Shown: positions 10,877 to 22,948 of the stretch, in pieces
Numbering within the stretch: the first letter of the stretch is position 1
Layout: each line of letters opens with the position of its first letter
NCBI GenBank assembly: GCA_028017165.1
Contig: CM051523.1
Location: forward strand, 20,626,501 to 20,690,500
Reading direction: 5' to 3'
DNA: 64,000 nucleotides
DNA from: Herpetospermum pedunculosum
Lineage: Eukaryota > Streptophyta > Magnoliopsida > Cucurbitales > Cucurbitaceae
Translations under genes and position numbers: made by a program
Notes under the pieces: generated by a model
Seen by the model: only the letters and a program-made list of their open reading frames with translations
Told to the model about the DNA's origin: nothing
The model's database searches: none

Positions 10877-12480
10877 CAGGTCTTCTAAATATAGTCTTAA
10901 TCTTTCGGGGCGGTGTGGAGTCGTCGCGTTGTCCCGCTTGCCTCGAGTTTTGCGTTATTTTCCCTTTTGTACTCCTTTAGCTGCTCTTTCTGAATCAAGA
11001 CTTCTATTACCTCTTTTAGGTCGTAGCATTCTGAGGTGGTATGGTCGTGGTCTTGAAGGAACAAACAATATTTGTCCTGGTTCTGTCTGCTTACGCCAAT
11101 TTTCAACTTGGCCAACCACTTCAACGTCCTTTGATCCTTGATTTCCATCAAGATCTGTTGTACGGTGACTGTTATTGAAGTGTACTTTTCAAATTTGTTT
11201 GGGGGTAGGGCTCTTCGGGGAGATCTTTCATGTCGATCTCCTATCCTTCTCTTTTTGGTTTCAGACTTATCTCGATCAGTGCGTTCCCTGTCCCGATGTC
11301 GGTCGCTTTGCCGGTCCCTTCTTCTGGGGGCTTCATGTGCTTTGAACAATTCTCCTACATTCATATATATCTGCGCGCGATTGAGAAGTTTGAGGCACGT
11401 TCAGGCGACTTTCTTGCCTAGGGACCATAGAAAATTCTCGTCCTTTAGCCCGACAATGAAAGTCTATGACGGTGAGAGTGATGGAGAACGACCGACATTT
11501 GATCGCATCTCTTATTCCATGAAGTTCCATTTCCATCTAGGACCGGAAGATGCTGATGTGCTCTGTAGGGTCTATTGACCCGTCATAGACTTTCAATGTC
11601 GCAAGCTTAAATTTATCGAGCATCTCTTCCTACATGATTTCTTTTGTGAATGTCAGATCCACGTGTTCAGGAGAGTTTCCAGATTGTTCTAGACATCTTC
11701 TTGGGATTTCTGTATGTTGCCCAAATGACTTTGGAGTTTTGCAACTTCGTGGCCCAATGTTGGTTTTTCTTCGCCTCAGCGGGTTTCTGCTCTGGCTGGC
11801 ACGCCCTCAGCTTGCTGGTGACAAGCATCAGAGGGCTCATAACGATCGGCGGGCAACTCTTTAAAGGTTCGGCCCGGGTCATGCTCCTGCTGCTTTGCGA
11901 CCCCCCTACTTTTCGTGTTTCCAACAGCTACTAGTCTAAAGTGACCTGTCATGACGCTCTTGTGCCCTGTCATTTTCTCCTATCACCAGTCTGTTGACTT
12001 CGCGTCTCCTTATTTGAGACTCGCCCTGACCTTCTAGAACAAGTCTCTTTATTTGAGACTCGCCCGAGGCGGATCTCGCTGGATTGGGATGCAGCTTGAC
12101 TGTCGGTTCGACGTTTTTTTGGATCTTCTTCATTGGTTTCGCCATGGTCAATTTCTGTGTTTGTAAGAGTTCCAGGATGCGGGCTACGTTCTGATCTATC
12201 CCTCAGACCTTTGCTTCCAATGCCTCATATCGTCGGTCGGTCTTCGCTTCTAGAGTGGCAGTTAGATTTGATTTCTCCCCTATTATCGGCGATGTCGCTA
12301 CTGGGCAAAGCTCGCTTCTCCGAGCGTTCTTGTCCACTGGGATGCTTCGATCGTCCACCAGTGTTAGTTCCATGCGTTGATCGTGGTTTGTCGCCTCGCC
12401 GTCCAATTGTCGGAGGCTAACACTTTCCATGTTGTAGTTCATGATCTTATACGATATTGTGAGGTGATTCAAAAAGGGCT
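10877..12480 (-). pseudogene. Tat-like gag remnant
   Basis: Fragments in shifting frames run leftward from the 5' LTR. An N-terminal piece lies at 12203-12472. A capsid-like piece around 11430-11630 contains LKVYDGSIDPTEHISIFRS followed by a stop and then AIKCRSFSITL. A C-terminal piece at 10897-11364 contains an Arg-rich tract and YCLFLQDHDHTTSECYDLKE, the gag segment typical of Tat elements. Frameshifts and stops rule out a functional polyprotein. Confidence 0.8.
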
Positions 12481-12482
12481 TA

Positions 12483-12501
12483 CTCGTCCCACCGACGGCG
12501 C
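12483..12501 (-). promoter_or_regulatory. Primer-binding site of Tat-like element
   Basis: On the minus strand this reads GCGCCGTCGGTGGGACGAG, immediately inside the 5' LTR. GCGCCGTC(T/G)GTGGGA is the kind of primer-binding site seen in Tat/Ogre elements. The exact priming tRNA is inferred, not checked. Confidence 0.65.
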
Positions 12502-12505
12502 TAAC

Positions 12506-12991
12506 TGTTGATACCGATTTTTGGTATCAACGATGAATTTGATATTTGACGTGGAACGAGCTTGAGCCTGCAATACCTGAAAAGACAGAAGAGTGAGCTA
12601 AGACTGACGTGGTGCTAACCACACGGGCTCCGACACTCAAGTTAGCTTTTAGAGAGGGAGAAAATGAATATGGAAAGTATTTTAGTAGAAGTTAAGAATG
12701 ATCTTTTGCCGTACCTTTCCTCTTCCCCTTTATTTCCTTATATAATTCATCCATATAAGACAGTTTTATGCCTGTTTCGTGTCATTAAACAAGTTTTTAT
12801 GGTGTTGGTAACTCCCGAGGGTTACGAAGATAACGTAATCGCCCGGGAAGATGGGCTCCCTTTTTGCGGCCGAGCCCATGTGGGGTTGGCCTCCTCATGG
12901 CCAAGTCGACCTCGGGGTCGACTCTTCTTCTTGGTAGGCTGGACTTACTTTCCTTGTGGGTTTTTAGGGCTAAAATATATTGTCCATAACA
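12506..12991 (-). repeat. 5' LTR of Tat-like element
   Basis: It starts tgttgatacc and ends tccataaca (TG...CA). It shares long blocks with 821-1247 and lies directly beside a primer-binding-site-like sequence on its gag side. Confidence 0.82.
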
Positions 12992-13404
12992 ATGATAATT
13001 TATTAGATGTGAGATGTTAGTTAAACTATGTTGTGAGTTAAAAACTTTATTGGTGTTGTTTCAAACAAAAAACTTTAGGGAAAAAAAATCATGTGAGGTA
13101 AACCCTCAAACTAATTTAATTATATCAATTTAAACCTTAAACTTTTATCAATGAATCAATTTAGACTGTCCGTTAGTGATCTATAACTATTTCTACTTAA
13201 TTCCATTTCAGCTCAAAATTATCTAAAATTTTTCTATTCTCTCACAATCCTACTAACGTAACCAGAAAAATCATTACGTAATTATCTTTAAATAAGTAGA
13301 GAAAAATGAGAAGATGAAAAAAACGTTCAAGTTAATGAAAATTTTACACTTTCTCTCTAGTTTATGTTAATCTATGCATTTAAATAGGTCTAGACGTGTG
13401 GAAG

Positions 13405-13508
13405 TTTTTTTTTTTTTTTTGACAACATGAGGGTGTGACGAATTGAATCTGTGACCTCTTGGTCACTAGTTTATACAATATGCCGGTTGAGTTATGCTCA
13501 TGTTGATC
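13405..13508 (-). mobile_element. tRNA-like SINE fragment
   Basis: On the minus strand the sequence starts with a tRNA-like A-box region (TGAGCATAACTCAACCGGCA), then a B-box-like stretch near GTCACAGATTCAATTC, and ends in an A run (the T run at 13405-13420). Similar units occur at 14070-14128, 40962-41057 and 46106-46207. Confidence 0.6.
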
Positions 13509-14069
13509 ATGTGTGAAAGTTATGCATTAACGGTTCTGAAACAAAATTGTGACGGAGGGTCTAAATCGAGAACCTTTAGGATTTTAATTGATAGAATTAT
13601 TATTTTGAGGTTTAATAAACGACACAACCCCTCAAGTTTCTTCAAAAAGTAAAAAAAAAAAAAAAACTAAAATTCAAGAGTATAAATTGATATTTTTACA
13701 AAATTTTAGTAGGAATTTGTAATAAACCAAATTGGTTATAATATAAATGTTTATTATTTATGGTATAAAACTATATAAGAAAATATAAATACATGGGATA
13801 ACAACATAGATGATCCTATCGAAATATGATAGAAGTCCATTTTTTTTATTGTGTAAATGACCAAAAAAGTGGGGTAGTGGACTGTTATATTATATAGACT
13901 AGTGACCTAGAAGTCAAAGATTTGATCCTCACCTTGTAATTTTTTTTTTTAAATAACTCCTAAAATAAAATAAAGGAAAAAATCAACTACTTCACAAGAA
14001 ATATATATATGTGAACTAATCACTAAAATGTTAGAGCTTCAATCCACCACTCGCATTATATATATATAT

Positions 14070-14128
14070 TTTTTGACAGCATGGGATGAGACTATGGGTG
14101 GCATTGTGCCGGTTGAGCTAGACTCAGA
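14070..14128 (-). mobile_element. Short tRNA-like SINE fragment
   Basis: The minus strand reads TGAGTCTAGCTCAACCGGCA, the same A-box head as 13405-13508, and ends in GCTGTCAAAAAA. The middle of the element is deleted. Confidence 0.5.
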
Positions 14129-14228
14129 TTGATTCGCATTAATTAAATTCTTAAAAAAAAAAAAATCCATAAAATCTATAATAAAATTCAGTTATTTGAA
14201 AATAAAAAATTGGCCAGATTTTGAACGA

Positions 14229-14400
14229 AGCCCAGCCCAGCCCATTTGAGTCACGATGACAAAATTGAAATAAATTGAAAGTGTCTGTTTTGGGAGAAGG
14301 AAAAGACGCTAGAAAAACCCTAAAGTCCCTTCTCATCTCAACCTCTCTCAGCCGCTTGTGTTTACAGATCCTTCCAATACTGCTACTCTGCAAACCCTAA
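14229..14400 (+). promoter_or_regulatory. Promoter and 5' leader motifs of the RPSA gene
   Basis: Three overlapping GCCCA units at 14229-14244 are site II elements (TGGGCY read on the other strand). Telo-box motifs AAACCCTAA occur at 14315-14324 and 14392-14400. Site II plus telo-box is the classical combination in promoters of plant ribosomal-protein genes and drives expression in dividing cells. A CT-rich leader, tctcatctcaacctctctc, follows and may hold the transcription start. Confidence 0.75.
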
Positions 14401-14429
14401 CGCAACTCTCGATTCACAGAGATCCTACC

Positions 14430-16398
14430 ATGGCGACTGGAAATGCACCTCGTCAGCTCTCGCAGAAGGAGGCCGACATCCAGATGATGTTGGCCGCCGA
14501 GGTTCATCTAGGCACTAAGAACTGTGACTTCCAAATGGAGCGTTACGTTTTCAAGCGCCGTAACGATGGTATGTTCTCAATACACTTTACTTTTAGATCT
14601 TCACTTTTGTTCTTAATACAATTTACTCTTTTTTCATCCTGTTCTCTTTGTTTTCAATATTGCCGTTGATTTCTCTTGGACTGGAACTTTGAGTTTTGCT
14701 TGTTTGAGCGCGTTGTTGTTCTCTACTTGTCTTTTCCCAATGGCCTTACATTTCGGATATCGATTTCTCAGAAATAGAGCGATCATAATTTCATCACTGC
14801 GTAGTATATTTATCCCTGATTTCTTTGTTAAATCTGTGGTAGTATTTACAATTCAGAGACGGTTTCTGACTAAGTTTTTTACTTTATTTGTCAAGGATAT
14901 ACTGTTGATTAATCTCGTTGGGATCTACATGTTTGGTGTTCGATGTTATTTTTAATTTGATCCCAAAATGTTCGGTTCACACGGTTAAAGATTTGAAGGA
15001 CTTAATCCAATCTCTATTGTTTGAAGAATCAATTTTTTTCCAGTCTGTTACTTTGACGAACGTTGTGTTATGGAAGGCTCAAAGAGGATTGATCTCTACG
15101 TTTTGAATATGGATGGCCTTTTTTTATAATTTGCTTTGTTTTTTAGGAATCTACATTATTAACCTTGGTAAGACATGGGAGAAACTTCAGCTGGCTGCAA
15201 GAGTTATTGTGGGTATTGAGAATCCGAAGGACATCATTGTTCAGTCTGCAAGGCCTTATGGTCAGAGGGCTGTCTTGAAGTTTGCTCAACACACTGGTGC
15301 TCATGCCATAGCCGGGAGGCACACCCCTGGAACCTTTACCAATCAGCTTCAGACCTCATTCAATGAACCACGTCTTCTGATCCTTACTGATCCTAGAACT
15401 GATCATCAGGTGATTGAGCCTTTTTAGCAAACTAAAGACCCATAATAGTTTGCCATCGAAAAGATGGTCTTCTCTTTAGCAATTCTAGAGTCACTTTTGT
15501 TTGTTCCCTTAGTGCTAGTTATACCTGACTTGTTGCTGCTATTTGTGTTGCCTGGTTGGTTTCTTGCTTGCAGCCCATCAAGGAAGCTGCCCTTGGAAAC
15601 ATTCCCACAATTGCCTTTTGTGACACTGATTCACCAATGCGGTATGTTGATATTGGGATTCCAGCAAATAACAAGGGTAAACATAGCATAGGATGTCTAT
15701 TCTGGCTTTTGGCAAGGATGGTTCTACAGATGCGTGGAACAATTCGTGCTGGGCATCAATGGGATGTGATGGTAAGCTCATAATTATGTTATCCATCTTA
15801 TTGTTAGAAGCCCTGAAGTCTGAAATCAACACTTGTTTGTCAGGCTTAGATTGAATCAATGCACGTGTTTCTTATGCAGGTGGATCTGTTTTTCTACCGG
15901 GAGCCTGAGGAGGCTAAGGAGAAAGAAGAAGATGAGGCTGTTGCACCCCCAGACTATGGCATTGCAGATTTTGGTGCTGCTCCGCTTGTTGCCTCAGATC
16001 AATGGGCTGGACAAATTTCTGATGCTCAGTGGGGTGCCCCTGATGTGGTTCCACCACCAGCAGCTGCTGCTACAGTTGCTGCACCTGTTTCAAATGTCGA
16101 CTGGGCCCCAGAGCCAGGTTGAACCCAAGTTTCCTTTTATGATTTATTTGTATGTTTGTCATTCCATGCAACTAATATGCAATTCAACTAATAGTAGATA
16201 GGTTTGTCAATCTGCTTTAGGTGAACAGATAAAAGGACGTTGTTTTCTATCTGGATTCCTTTTTGATGCTTTCTTTTCTGTGTTTTGCTTTTTGCAGTTG
16301 CTTCATCAGACGGATGGGATGCTGCACCAGCACCAGCACCAGCACCAGCAGCTTCAGCTGAAGGTGGTGCCCCTCCAGCTGCTACCAGTTGGTTCTAA
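14430..16398 (+). CDS. RPSA: 40S ribosomal protein SA (uS2), five exons
   Basis: Coding exons are 14430-14568, 15147-15409, 15574-15771, 15880-16117 and 16298-16398. All introns are GT-AG, and the joined length of 939 bp gives 312 aa. The protein is a structural component of the small ribosomal subunit in the cytosol, and the family is needed for 40S maturation. Near the N-terminus lies QLSQKEADIQMMLAAEVHLG. Exon 2 has the uS2 signature YIINLGKTWEKLQLAARV and AIAGRHTPGTFTNQLQ. Exon 3 has IAFCDTDSPMRYVDIGIPAN and CLFWLLARMVL. Exon 4 starts VDLFFYREPEE. The C-terminus is acidic, then Ala/Pro-rich with an (AP)n run, and ends TSWF as in plant homologues. The start is the only ATG giving the conserved N-terminus, in the context ctaccATGg. 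It is a single copy and looks intact. The promoter carries site II and telo-box motifs. Confidence 0.96.
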
Positions 16399-17230
16399 GA
16401 GATGGTTCCAAACGAGAATTGATTAATCGTTATAAGTTTTGCTTGTTTATGTAGGGTGTACTGCCATTTTTGGTTGTGAAATTGACTTCTCTTTTTTCTC
16501 ATAGTTCTTCAGTTTTAGATTTTGAGATTGAAATTTTGACTTCAACTTTGGTATCTTGGTACAATTTTTTGGGTTATATGAGAAATTACTTGCCTAAAGT
16601 AATGGTAGACATCCATATTAATGACATTAAATCATGGGTGGTTGATCCTTGCTTGAACAACACATACTACTCTTGGCCAATTGATACCCGTTTGGAATGA
16701 CTATCCAAGGGTTTAAAAAAGCATAATTTTAAGCACTCTCTTCTTAACTTATAAACATCATTTTTTTTTCACTTGAAAACATCATTTTAAGCCTTTCTGC
16801 CCTTAAATTTTAATGTACTTTTAAGACTGAATTATAATTAAATTTTTCAAGCTTTTAAGATTGAATTATAATTAAAATTTTCAAGCTTTTAAGATTGAAT
16901 TATAATGATTTTATCTTTATTTCCTTTTGAAATTGTGTTTTTGCACTGTAATTTTTTGTTTTAATATTTAGGAATGAGCTCTGGAATCAAAAATTCTATG
17001 ATCGGTACAGAATGTGGAAGAAATACATATGAAAGAGCGATAATGGCAACTTTGTTCTTTATTTCAAGGTGTAAAAAGGCATCCTGTAAATGTCCTGAAA
17101 CTAAAGAAATGTATTTTTTTCTTGGCTTTACAAATTGGTAAACAAAATTCTAGGCTGGGGAGATTCTGAGTTTTATTTTCTTGATTGATTAAATACAGAA
17201 ACAAATGCACAGTTAAATTCATTTTAATCA
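16399..17230. other. Intergenic region between RPSA and GDSL copy 1
   Basis: It holds the RPSA 3' UTR and AT-rich sequence with a short tandemly repeated phrase, cttttaagattgaattataa (about 16820-16900). From about 16925 on it resembles the 3' flank of GDSL copy 2 (about 48935), so the duplication includes 3' flanking DNA. No gene seen. Confidence 0.6.
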
Positions 17231-19362
17231 TTACGAATGAAACAAGGATTTGACATTAATCGGCCTGGAACTATTTGAATCTCCATTCCATATCATCTCT
17301 GCAAGTATTTGATATGCTCTATCACTTCCATGGTTGGAATCAAAGAACAAATACTCTTTAGGACTCCCACATAATTGATATTCGTTTACATCATCCTTTC
17401 TTCCGCAATTTTGTATTCCACTAAATTTCCCACTTCCACAACATGCAACCTTCACTTCTTCCAAGTAAAAACGGTCTGTTTGAAATGACTTTTTAAGTGT
17501 TTACAAATTGCTATAATTAAGATTATTTAAATTTACGTACCATATTTTGTAGGGTTGCTTGTTATTTCATCCAACACTTTGTAGGAATCAGCATAGGAAT
17601 ATCTGGAGCTTAGTAGTGAGGTTTTGTAGAGTTTTGTAAAGTTGTATGTTGTGCAATTCTACAAGTTGATTAAGTTGTTCCAATCGGGCATCTTTGCCTT
17701 GTGATGCAACTGCTTCTGCCACAGAAGGTACATGGCTAAAAGACCAAACATTTAGCACAACAAATTTTCTTCCTCCTTTCTTATGGATTTCCTGTTCAAT
17801 GATATACCAATTGGAAATTAAATCAAAATTTTAGCACATTATTAATGTATTAGAGATTGAGATTTGATTGGTTTACTTTTACGACAGAGGTTAAGTTCCC
17901 TATCACCAAATCAACATATTCTTGCAATGTGTAGGAATTGAAGAGTTTGGAGTCTAAGGCAAAGGTACGATAATCGTTGATCCCAATTGAGAATAAATAA
18001 ACAGCTCTTGATAGTAATGCCTTTGCTTCTGTCTTTCCAAGTTGCTTTCTCAGAACCATTTCTACTTTCTTGAAATTGCTTAGTTGAGTTTTCAAGCTTA
18101 TTACCTGAAATTTAAGGTATTAATATTTGAAACATATTATAATATTTTAACTCCTATAGTAATTTTTATATTTATGTTTAATAGATCTCTAAACTAATTT
18201 TGTGTAGAGTAGATTCTTGAACTTTAATCCTCAAATAATGTCAATATAATTTCTTCAACTTTCAATCTTGTGTAGGTCTTTACATATATTCAACCTTTTT
18301 TAAACTATGGAATCTATCACTATTGTGTGTCTAATAGAACAAAATTGAATTGTCTTTAATACGTTCATAAATTAAAAAATAAAAAAATAAAAATAAAATA
18401 GGTGTATGACCAAAATTTAATTGTAGAACATTATACTTTCAAATTTCAATTTGGAGTATAATACATTCCTAAATTAAAAATAAAATAAAAAATAGAATAG
18501 GTCAATGACCAAAATTGAAATTTCATAGACTTGTTAAACATTAAACACACAAGTTGTTTTCAAGTTCAACAACAGGTTACTTAACCAGTTGAGCTAGTTA
18601 AAGTTTAAGAACTATTTAGATTTTAAAAATGAAGTAGACACTAGTTCCATCTATAGGTTTGTTTATTTATCTACTTTCTACCATTGGTCTGAAAAAAAAC
18701 ATGCAAAGTTTTGGAAACTAAAAAAGAAAAAGAAAGAATAGTTCCTGGTAGTAGAGATAGGAGGAAACAAACATAAATTTAAAAAACACAACACAAAACA
18801 AAATGTTATAAAAAAAAGTTGTAATTTAACTAAAACCAAATATATTCTAATCTAACCCATCCAAGTTTAGAGGAATTATGTCTGTAAAAAGGTAGAAAAA
18901 AGAAGAAGAAATCTTACTAATCCTTGATTGATTTGATCGAGAGCCCCTGCTCCACCAGATGCAAAATTGATGCCATCTATGTAATGCTTAGTCCCAGGAT
19001 AAAGATATGGAAGAACCATTCGCAGATTTGCATATTCAGCTGCAAGAACAGAACACATAACATAACAACATAACTCCAACAAATGATAGATGAAATGATT
19101 GAAATTTATTGTTGTTGGTACCGAAGAAATCAGGAACAACTCTGCCATCGGACCATCTTCCGGTGGGATATTTGAAGAAAGTTCGACCATATGGGGAGTA
19201 ATTTGCCTGAGCAATGGGTCTTGTGTTGATGTAATTGTTGTTTCCAGTATCAACTATGGAATCTCCGAAAATGAACAGAGGAACATCATTCTTCTCATCA
19301 TTGCAAACAACACACCCAACACCAAATGTGATGAATAATAAACACAACTTTGAATTCACCAT
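17231..19362 (-). pseudogene. GDSL esterase/lipase copy 1, probably inactivated
   Basis: Exons by comparison with copy 2 (49210-51550): 19362-19122, 19039-18918, 18104-17877, 17791-17541 and about 17460-17231. An N-terminal signal peptide, the GDSL block FIFGDSIVDTGNNNY with the catalytic Ser, the Gly block INFASGGAGAL and block III SIGINDY are intact. Two lesions are visible against copy 2. Exon 4 lacks 8 bp (251 against 259 bp) near 17608, shifting the frame into a TGA. About 12 bp are also missing at the intron 4/exon 5 border near 17460, removing the splice acceptor. The catalytic Asp/His segment FFDSNHGSDRAY is therefore out of reach. Truncated transcripts remain possible. The ancestral role would be a secreted SGNH-type ester hydrolase. 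Confidence 0.85.
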
Positions 19363-19945
19363 TATTTGAAGTTGACACTGACAGTAATAATTTTGATAGC
19401 TCAAAGCTGTTGGGTTGGACTGTAATTATAAATATATATATTGTGAGAAGAAATCAATTTTGAAACGCCATTATTGGGATTATTGACCACGATGATGACT
19501 TGATGTTCAAGTTCAAATGGGAGACGTTAGTCAAAAGAAAACCCATTCTTGATCGTCAAGAGACACGTTAGTCAAAAAGATGTCTATTTTTTAAGCTACG
19601 TGTCGTTTGCTCTCTAAATGGAATATGGATTGGGCTCCAAAGTCACATAAATTAAAGGGAATGGGACCTAACCTCTCCAAATATTCTAGAGATATGAGCA
19701 AAAGTGTGTTGATGGGTCGATAATACCAAAAAAGAAAAAAATGTCAACCAGATATGGACAGTGTGGATGAGTTGGGAGAATTATGTTCATTCACTTTTTA
19801 TTCTATATTTTATTTGGTTGGTTATAATTTATCATTCGATTCATTCTCTAGATAAAATTAGGTGATTGTATTTACACTATTTGAGTACGTTAAAACACCA
19901 ATCTAGAGGACAATACTCTAACACTTATTAACTACATTAAAACTT
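19363..19945. other. GDSL copy 1 promoter region and intergenic DNA
   Basis: The first about 150 bp upstream of the ATG match the upstream region of GDSL copy 2, including a tatatat TATA-like stretch at about 19430 and gatgatgacttgatgttcaa. Beyond that is AT-rich sequence up to the copia target duplicate gacat at 19946-19950. Confidence 0.55.
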
Positions 19946-19950
19946 GACAT

Positions 19951-20266
19951 TATTACAGAAGATCTACCTGGTAGTCAACACAATCAATCAAATGAATCAT
20001 CACATGATGTGGAACCATAACTGGAAGAATGTTCTGGAATTATTCTCTATGTATTTGTTTGTTATAGCTTCACCATTGTACAACTAACACGTGTCTAAGG
20101 TTTTACCCTCTCTTGTATCCTTGACCTCATTCTTTTCCTGTATATATACCACTGCTAGGCTACAGGCCAAATATATAGAAATACATACGAATACAAAAGA
20201 TACAAGAAGGAATTTATCCCTTACATTGCCTTGCTTCTTCTTTGCTCTGTTTTACAAAGCTTAAGT
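19951..20266 (+). repeat. 5' LTR of copia element
   Basis: 316 bp, with the TATA-like run tgtatatatacc at about 20140. It is bordered by the gacat duplicate on the left and the primer-binding site on the right. Confidence 0.92.
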
Positions 20267-20278
20267 TGGTATCAGAGC
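20267..20278 (+). promoter_or_regulatory. Copia primer-binding site
   Basis: TGGTATCAGAGC, complementary to the 3' end of plant initiator tRNA-Met, directly after the 5' LTR. It is the standard site of plant Ty1/copia elements. Confidence 0.92.
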
Positions 20279-20285
20279 CAAACAA

Positions 20286-22948
20286 ATGGCAAACGCCAAT
20301 CGGGCCCTTCCCTTATTTTTCTCTCCTTCAAGCTCAAACAGTGGTTACTCCGGACCTCCCCTAAACCAGCTGCTTAATCAGATCACCTCTATCAAACTAG
20401 ATAGAACAAACTTCCTTTTGTGGCAAACGCTTGCTTGACCAATCCTCAGGAGCTATCAACTTGAAGGGCACCTAAATGGAACAGATCTCTGTCCAGAACA
20501 ATACACTTTAGTGCCGATTGTGCCTACTCCAGCTGAAGAATCGGAAGATAGCTCGAGCACTGTCCAACCGCAAGCTGCTGTGCAAACAGAATTCAAAAAG
20601 GAAGTGAACCCTGAGTTCACCAGATGGGTAACAATCGATCAACTTCTTCTTGGATGGCTTTACAATTCAATGTCACCAGAAATTGCAATGCAGGTCATGG
20701 GGTTTTACACTTCAAAAGAACTTTGGGAAGCTATCAATGATCTCTTTGGGATACAATCAAGAGCAGAGGTCGACTACCTCAAACGACTCTTTCAACAAAC
20801 TCGCAAGGGTGCTATGAAAATGAGTGAGTATCTCGTCACTATGAAGAAGTTCTCTGATGGGCTGACACTAGCTGAGAGTCCCATTTCCCACACTGATCTC
20901 ATTTCTCAGGTTGTATCTGGACTCGATGAGGATTACAACCCAGTTGTTGTAATGCTTCAAGGAAAATCACACATCAGTTGGTCTGAAATGCAGGCAGATC
21001 TTCTTTCCTATGAGAAAAGACTGGAATACCAAGTAGCTCTCAAGACCGGAATCTCCAACCTCTCTCTAACAGGTGGGTCTAGTTCTGTGAATCTGACCCA
21101 AACTCGAGGACAAAACTCCTATCCGGCAACAAATCGTTCTCCAAATCAGTCCTCCATGAACAACTCAAGCCCCACATCGTCAGGATATCGAGGAGGTCGT
21201 GGTGGACGAGGGCGTGGTCGCTGGAACAATGGGTCCACTGGTCGTCAGTCTCAGTGCCAAGTCTGTGGCAAACATGGCCACACTGCAGCCATTTGCTTCT
21301 CTAGATTTCTCCCGGATGTCAATAACCCACACAACACTCATCAAAGGGAAAATCAGTACCATCAGAATCAACCTCAAACTCCCTCTGTTTCTCCTTCTAC
21401 TCAGCTATTCAGGCCCCATCCCTCTGCTATGGTTACAAGCTCAACAATAGCTACACCCGAGAGTGTGGTTGATCCCAGTTGGTATGCCGACAGTGGAGCT
21501 TCAAGCCATGTGACTGCCAATCCAAATTTCCTCACCAACAAAACAAATTACACAGGTACAGAATCAGTTGTGGTTGGTAATGGTAACAAGTTAATAATCT
21601 CTCACGTAGGCTCTTCTTCTATTGCTTCATCTGTTGGCTCCCTACAATTACAAAACATTCTATGTGTTCCTACAATTGCTAAGAATCTTATCAGTGTGTC
21701 CAAGCTAGCTCAGGATAACAATATCTATATTGAATTTCATTCTGACTTTTGTGTGGTTAAGGACAAATCTACGGGAATGGAGCTGCGGAGGGGAACTCTT
21801 AAGGATGGTCTCTACCGTGTTGCTTCAGCTGGATCGTTTATAAATAATAGCAGTGGTGCTGCTTCTCACTCAACCAAGTTTGAAGTTGCCCAGCCGTCTG
21901 GCTTGTCGTCTCCTTCTGTCAATTCTGCTTATTGTTTTCCAGTTGAGTTTCCTCAAGCTAATGTAGTGATCACCAAGGCCATTCTTCATAGGCGTCTTGA
22001 TCATCCGTCTGTTAAAACCTTGCATCAAGTACTTAATGAATATAATATGAAATTTTTCAGTAAATGAGGATACCTCCTTTTGTGAAGCTTGTCATTTTGG
22101 AAAAATGTGTGCTCTACCGTACTCGTTGTCTCAATCTCACGCCAAAACGAAATTTGCCCTTGTTCACACAGATCTATGGGGACCAACACCTGTTTTGTCT
22201 TCAGATGGATATCGGTACTATATTATTTTTGTTGATGACTTCAGTCGTTTCACCTGGTTGTTTCCCCTAAAACAGAAGAGTGATGCTGTAATAGCCTTTA
22301 AAGAGTTCCAAAATTTCGTGCAAACACAGTTTAATACCTCAATCAAGGTAGTTCAAATGGATGGTGGTGGAGAGTTTAAACCAATTGCCCAAATATGTCG
22401 ACATCTGGGTATAGTCACACGCTTCTCCTGCCCGTATACGTCCACTCAAAATGGCAGAGCTGAGCGAAAACATCGGCATGTGGTTGAAATTGGGCTAACA
22501 CTGCTAGCTCAGGCGTCAATGCCTCTGCACTTTTGGTGGTTTGCATTTCAAAATGCAGTCCTTCTCATCAATGGTCTACCGTCTCCAACCCTCAAACACT
22601 GCTCTCCGATGAGCGTATTACTTGATCAACAGTTGAATCTTCATGATCTTCGAGTGTTTGGATGTGCCTGCTATCCAAATCTTCGACCGTTTCAGAAGCA
22701 TAAGTTCTCTCCACATTCATAGCAGTGTGTCTACCTCGGTCCTTCTCCTCTTCACAAAGGTCATTGCTGTTTAAACACCAAAGGACGGATCTTCATCACT
22801 CGTCATGTTCGGTTCAACGAAGACCATTTTCCTTTCCAAACCGGTTTCACCAACAAATTTTTTGCGGTTCAAGTGCCATCCCCAGCCCCTTCCATTTTAC
22901 ATTAGTTCGGCCCAACATCATCCGCACCATCCTTACCACCTGTGCTTC
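20286..22948 (+). pseudogene. Copia gag-protease-integrase, broken
   Basis: Translation starts at ATG 20286 (MANANRALPLFFSP). An in-frame TGA lies at 20436-20438, and a long frame then runs to 22067. Gag has a CCHC knuckle, CQVCGKHGHTAAIC, and the protease has WYADSGASSHVT. A single-base shift near 22060 moves the frame. Integrase follows with HTDLWGPT, FVDDFSRFTW, QMDGGGEF and TQNGRAERKHR, supplying the D-D-E residues. A TAG at 22720-22722 interrupts the frame and another lies near 22907. The solo LTR then breaks the gene at 22949. It is clearly a dead polyprotein. Confidence 0.92.

Larger units (their letters stand above)
821..12991 (-). mobile_element. Degenerate Tat/Ogre-type Ty3/gypsy element hosting element A
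   Basis: Diverged direct repeats at 821-1247 and 12506-12991 bound the element, and the 5-bp sequence atgat flanks it at 816-820 and 12992-12996. Gag and protease fragments read on the minus strand next to the right-hand LTR, so that LTR is the 5' one. Element A (3952-10495) sits inside the protease gene. Without A the element would be about 5.6 kb. No reverse transcriptase, RNase H or integrase is recognisable, so the copy is non-autonomous or internally deleted. An antisense, intron-containing ORF fills the part next to the 3' LTR, an arrangement known in the Tat lineage. The LTRs differ by many substitutions and a large indel, so the insertion is old. Confidence 0.82.
12997..14220. other. 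Intergenic DNA with tRNA-like retroposon fragments
   Basis: AT-rich DNA upstream of the ribosomal protein gene, with homopolymer runs and two or three short tRNA-like retroposon pieces (13405-13508, a weak one at about 13851-13945, and 14070-14128). I see no gene. Confidence 0.6.

Noticed and set aside
20511..22067. Stand-alone host gene for a 518-aa protein
   Set aside because: It is continuous with the copia gag start at 20286 across a single TGA and carries gag and protease motifs between LTRs.
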